Part shown: positions 16,580 to 17,763 of the stretch, piece by piece
How the letters are laid out: each line of letters opens with the position of its first letter
Numbering within the stretch: the first letter of the stretch is position 1
Assembly: GCA_964522445.1 (NCBI GenBank)
Contig: CAZFUY010000066.1
Location: 1 to 17,763, forward strand
DNA: 17,763 nt
Origin: CAZFUY01 sp964522445
Lineage (GTDB): Bacteria; Pseudomonadota; Gammaproteobacteria; SZUA-229
Direction: 5' to 3'
Position numbers and translations under genes: made by a program
The notes under the pieces: generated by a model
The model's input: only the letters and a program-made list of their open reading frames with translations
Database searches by the model: none
Told to the model about the DNA's origin: nothing

Positions 16580-16654
16580 GGGGCCAGAGTCAAATTTGAC
16601 GGAGTTTATAGGCTCAGAAACCTTATAACCACAATCAAGTTTAACTCCGACCCC
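16580..16654. repeat. Degenerate inverted repeat, REP- or MITE-like, between cheA and the receptor gene
   Basis: A 20-base left arm (16580-16599, starting GGGGCCAGAG) pairs with a right arm (16635-16654, ending ACTCCGACCCC) at 16 of 20 positions around a 35-base loop. The arms have the GGGGTCAGAGT...ACTCTGACCCC look of palindromic elements scattered in gammaproteobacterial genomes, often near Y1-type REP transposases. No transposase is present in the window. It fills most of the 110-base spacer between the cheA stop and the next start codon. Confidence 0.65.
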
Positions 16655-16662
16655 GAAGATCA

Positions 16663-17763
16663 TTAATGCTTAACCATCATACGCAATAACCCAGGTATAT
16701 CTAAAATCAAAGCTACCGAACCATCGCCTAATATCGTAGCGCCAGATATGCCATCAACTCGCTGATAATTTTGTTCCAGAGATTTAATAACCACCTGCTG
16801 CTGACCTAATAAATCATCAACAAATAATCCAAAGTGCTTACCTTCTGCTTCAACTACGACCATTAAACCATCTTCCAGTTTTTCTGCTTTTGGATTTTCT
16901 ATACCAAACACATTGCTTAAACGCACAACAGGCATAAATTCATTTCTTAATTTGAATGTTTCACCACGACCTGCAACTTTGTTAATCATATCGCTGCGTA
17001 TTTGTATGGATTCAATTATAGAAACTAAAGGAATAATATAATTTTCATCACCTACAACTATTGTTTGACCATCTAATATTGCCAGCGTTAATGGCAAACG
17101 AATAGTAAACGTACTGCCCACACCTTTTTCTGATTGGATTTCAACTGAGCCACCAAGACTTTGAATATTTTTTCTAACGACATCCATGCCAACACCACGG
17201 CCAGACACATCAGTAATTTCTTTTGCTGTTGAAAAACCCGCCTGGAATATAAGATCAAAGATCTGCTTTTGAGAAATATTTGCACCTTCAGCTACCAGTC
17301 CTTTTTCTATAGCTTTTTCTAAAATAACATCCGCATCTATTCCTTTACCATCATCAATAATTTCAATAACAATATTACCGCCTTTGTGATACGCATTTAA
17401 ATTAATAGTACCCGTCTCATCTTTACCTGCTGCAATTCGATCTTCTGGTATTTCAATACCATGATCAATACTATTACGAACTAGATGCACCAGTGGGTCA
17501 CCAATTTTTTCAATCAAAGTTTTATCAATTTCAGTATTCTCGCCCGACATTTGTAAAATAATTTTTTTGCCCATATTGGCACTTAAATCACGCACTAATC
17601 TTGGAAAACGACTAAAAGAGAAACTGATTGGCAGCATACGAATAAGCATCACACTTTCCTGAAGCTCACGTGTATGCCGCTCTAATTGAGCTAAACCGTC
17701 CTGTAATTTTTCCAGTTTATCCAGAGAAAATTCTTCTCCCAATAAACTCAACATAGACTGGGT
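16663..17763 (-). CDS. cheA: Chemotaxis histidine kinase CheA, C-terminal part (5' end outside window)
   Basis: A sensor kinase of the array that passes phosphate to CheY, CheB and possibly other receivers. The frame is open to the right edge, and the visible 366 residues cover the end of the P3 dimerisation helices (LAQLERHTRELQESV, LIRMLPISF), the P4 ATP-binding domain, and the P5 CheW-like regulatory domain. P4 contains N-box HLVRNSIDHGIE, G1 IIDDGKGID, GFSTAKEITDVSGRGVGMD, and GVGSTFTIRLPLTLAI. P5 contains GDENYIIPL, ESIQI, FGLFVDDLLGQQQVVIKSL and GISGATILGDG. All nucleotide-binding motifs are intact. The phosphorylatable histidine domain (P1) and P2 lie beyond the window, so its full layout cannot be checked. 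It is the first visible gene of the cluster; cheY or cheZ may lie further upstream. Confidence 0.97.
   Translation of the reverse strand, partial: TQSMLSLLGEEFSLDKLEKLQDGLAQLERHTRELQESVMLIRMLPISFSFSRFPRLVRDLSANMGKKIILQMSGENTEIDKTLIEKIGDPLVHLVRNSIDHGIEIPEDRIAAGKDETGTINLNAYHKGGNIVIEIIDDGKGIDADVILEKAIEKGLVAEGANISQKQIFDLIFQAGFSTAKEITDVSGRGVGMDVVRKNIQSLGGSVEIQSEKGVGSTFTIRLPLTLAILDGQTIVVGDENYIIPLVSIIESIQIRSDMINKVAGRGETFKLRNEFMPVVRLSNVFGIENPKAEKLEDGLMVVVEAEGKHFGLFVDDLLGQQQVVIKSLEQNYQRVDGISGATILGDGSVALILDIPGLLRMMVKH

Overview
The window comes from an AT-rich gammaproteobacterium, with coding DNA at roughly 35-40% G+C. GloB, exonuclease III and MltF read as ordinary gammaproteobacterial housekeeping proteins. 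The chemoreceptors have Aer-type PAS domains and a signalling tip close to that of the E. coli Tar/Tsr class. An exact run of 100 N at 16418-16517 is the usual placeholder for a scaffold gap, so this is a draft or metagenome assembly. I cannot name the genus.

Left part (1-3263): the 5' portion of gloB (minus strand, running off the left edge), xthA (plus), and mltF (plus, with an unusual TTG or a downstream ATG start). A 263-base spacer with no recognisable gene lies between xthA and mltF. mltF converges on the large cluster that fills the rest of the window.

Right part (3287-17763, all minus strand): one long chemosensory cluster. In order of transcription it holds cheA (3' part), a PAS receptor interrupted by the assembly gap, a second PAS receptor with a large periplasmic module, cheW, a ParA-family ATPase, a STAS protein with a lysine-rich N-terminus, cheR, cheD, cheB, a short receptor-like protein without PAS or HAMP, an HsbA-like STAS protein, and an HsbR-like response regulator carrying both a PP2C phosphatase and a GHKL kinase domain. 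Most spacers are 4-65 bases and the ParA/STAS pair overlaps by one base, so most of the region is probably one operon. Two inverted-repeat elements interrupt it: a REP-type doublet between cheW and parA, and a degenerate 20-base inverted repeat between cheA and the first receptor.

How it may work: the PAS receptors (redox or FAD type by motif), CheW and CheA form the sensory array. CheR, CheB and CheD adapt it. The ParA ATPase with the basic-tailed STAS protein looks like a module for positioning or partitioning the array on the nucleoid. The HsbR/HsbA-like pair is a partner-switching output that CheA could drive. No cheY or cheZ is visible here; they may lie upstream of cheA. The most interesting points are the ParA plus STAS module, a strong internal Shine-Dalgarno and start inside that STAS gene, the partner switch attached to a chemotaxis cluster, and near-identical ELF C-terminal tails on CheD and the short receptor.
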